From NCBI GenBank assembly GCA_004764695.1, contig SMSO01000025.1, positions 5,262,362 to 5,326,361 on the forward strand: a DNA stretch of 64,000 nt. Reading direction: 5' to 3'. The stretch comes from Schizochytrium sp. TIO01. Taxonomy: Eukaryota > Sar > Bigyra > Thraustochytrida > Thraustochytriidae. The notes under the pieces were generated by a model. The model was not told the DNA's origin, ran no database searches, and worked only from the letters and a program-made list of their open reading frames with translations. Below are positions 63,505 to 64,000 of the stretch, piece after piece (the stretch's first letter is position 1; every line of letters begins with the position of its first letter). A program made the translations under genes and the position numbers.

Positions 63505-64000
63505 ATGTTCGCTCGTTCCTCCCGTGTCCTGGCCAGAGCCGCTGCCGCTGCTGCAACAGTCGGCGGTGGTGCTGGTCTCCTCGTTTCTGTGAATGCCTCG
63601 AACGCCTCTGTGGCCTCTTGCGAGCCTATCAACTTCCGCGCGGAGTCCTTGCGCCTTGCCGAAGGCGCTCTCGAGCGCGTGGACAAATTGCTGGCCAGAA
63701 TGCATGCATTGAACAGCCTCGCGGACCGCATTGATCACACCTTGCTCCGCTCAGATGCGACCGTTGCTGAGATTGAGGTTCTCTGCGCCGAGGCCGTCGA
63801 GCATGGCTTTAAGACCGTGTGCGTGAACTCTGGCAACGTGCAGGTTGCGAAAGAATTCTTGGCTAAGGCTGCCGCAGCTGGCAAGGAGCATGCTGTGAAG
63901 GTCTGTGCTGTTGTCGGATTTCCTCTTGGCGCATGCTCAACTGAGGCCAAGGCCTTCGAGACCGAGGCTGCAATCCTGGCGGGTGCTAGCGAGATTGATA
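63505..64000 (+). CDS. Deoxyribose-phosphate aldolase, 5' part (runs off the window)
   Basis: This frame (165 codons visible) has no stop before the window ends. An N-terminal extension [17 protein letters not shown] resembles a mitochondrial targeting sequence. From about residue 76 on it matches class I deoxyribose-phosphate aldolase (DeoC): [50 protein letters not shown] and the final [15 protein letters not shown]. The enzyme splits 2-deoxyribose 5-phosphate to glyceraldehyde 3-phosphate and acetaldehyde in nucleoside salvage. The lysine that forms the Schiff base lies downstream and is not visible. The form is the bacterial-type DeoC, not the longer animal type. Codons are G/C-ending, like ETF-QO. 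Confidence 0.9.
   Translation, partial: MFARSSRVLARAAAAAATVGGGAGLLVSVNASNASVASCEPINFRAESLRLAEGALERVDKLLARMHALNSLADRIDHTLLRSDATVAEIEVLCAEAVEHGFKTVCVNSGNVQVAKEFLAKAAAAGKEHAVKVCAVVGFPLGACSTEAKAFETEAAILAGASEID

Overview
The window reads as nuclear DNA of a microbial eukaryote. It has sixteen protein genes, every one an uninterrupted reading frame (up to 1136 codons), with eukaryote-only families: WASH-complex strumpellin, a CENP-P-like kinetochore protein, mitochondrial ETF-ubiquinone oxidoreductase, Mpv17/PMP22, an ABCG half-transporter, a 7TM-RGS receptor, a Frizzled-like receptor and DUF2009. About 45% of the window is coding. Intergenic DNA is long, fairly A/T-rich and full of microsatellites. 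Intron-free genes together with 7TM-RGS receptors and fibro-slime proteins would fit a stramenopile, perhaps a thraustochytrid (labyrinthulomycete). That placement is an inference, and no rRNA or organelle marker is present to test it.

Layout. 1-14 kb: three tandem, same-strand paralogues of a large type I membrane protein (signal peptide, fibro-slime/PA14-like domain, L-type-lectin-like sandwich, filamin-like Ig repeat, transmembrane helix, conserved tail). Copies 2 and 3 differ in their N-terminal third but are about 99% identical in DNA over most of a 1.36 kb tract, which looks like gene conversion. 16-22 kb: a 7TM-RGS receptor, a DUF2009 protein and, convergent with it, a CENP-P-like gene. 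25-27 kb: ETF-QO, with strongly G/C-ending codons. 27-37.5 kb: a 10 kb stretch with no convincing gene and a dense set of microsatellites. 37.5-46 kb: a basic nucleolar-like protein, a Frizzled-like receptor, Mpv17/PMP22 and a membrane-anchored permuted NlpC/P60-type protein. 47-53 kb: a coiled-coil protein and strumpellin, transcribed divergently from a 313 bp spacer. 56.8-61.5 kb: an ABCG transporter and a membrane-anchored GNAT acetyltransferase. 63.5-64 kb: the start of a bacterial-type deoxyribose-phosphate aldolase that runs off the window.

How it fits together. Surface sensing and adhesion genes are common here (three lectin-like receptors, two 7TM receptors, one ABCG pump), alongside endosomal (WASH), mitochondrial and kinetochore housekeeping genes; no operon logic is expected. 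The most interesting system is the mosaic, variable-head/homogenised-body receptor array at 1-14 kb, which resembles adhesion or self-recognition families in architecture. Several long reading frames open at GTG or TTG; in each such case I moved the start to the first credible ATG.
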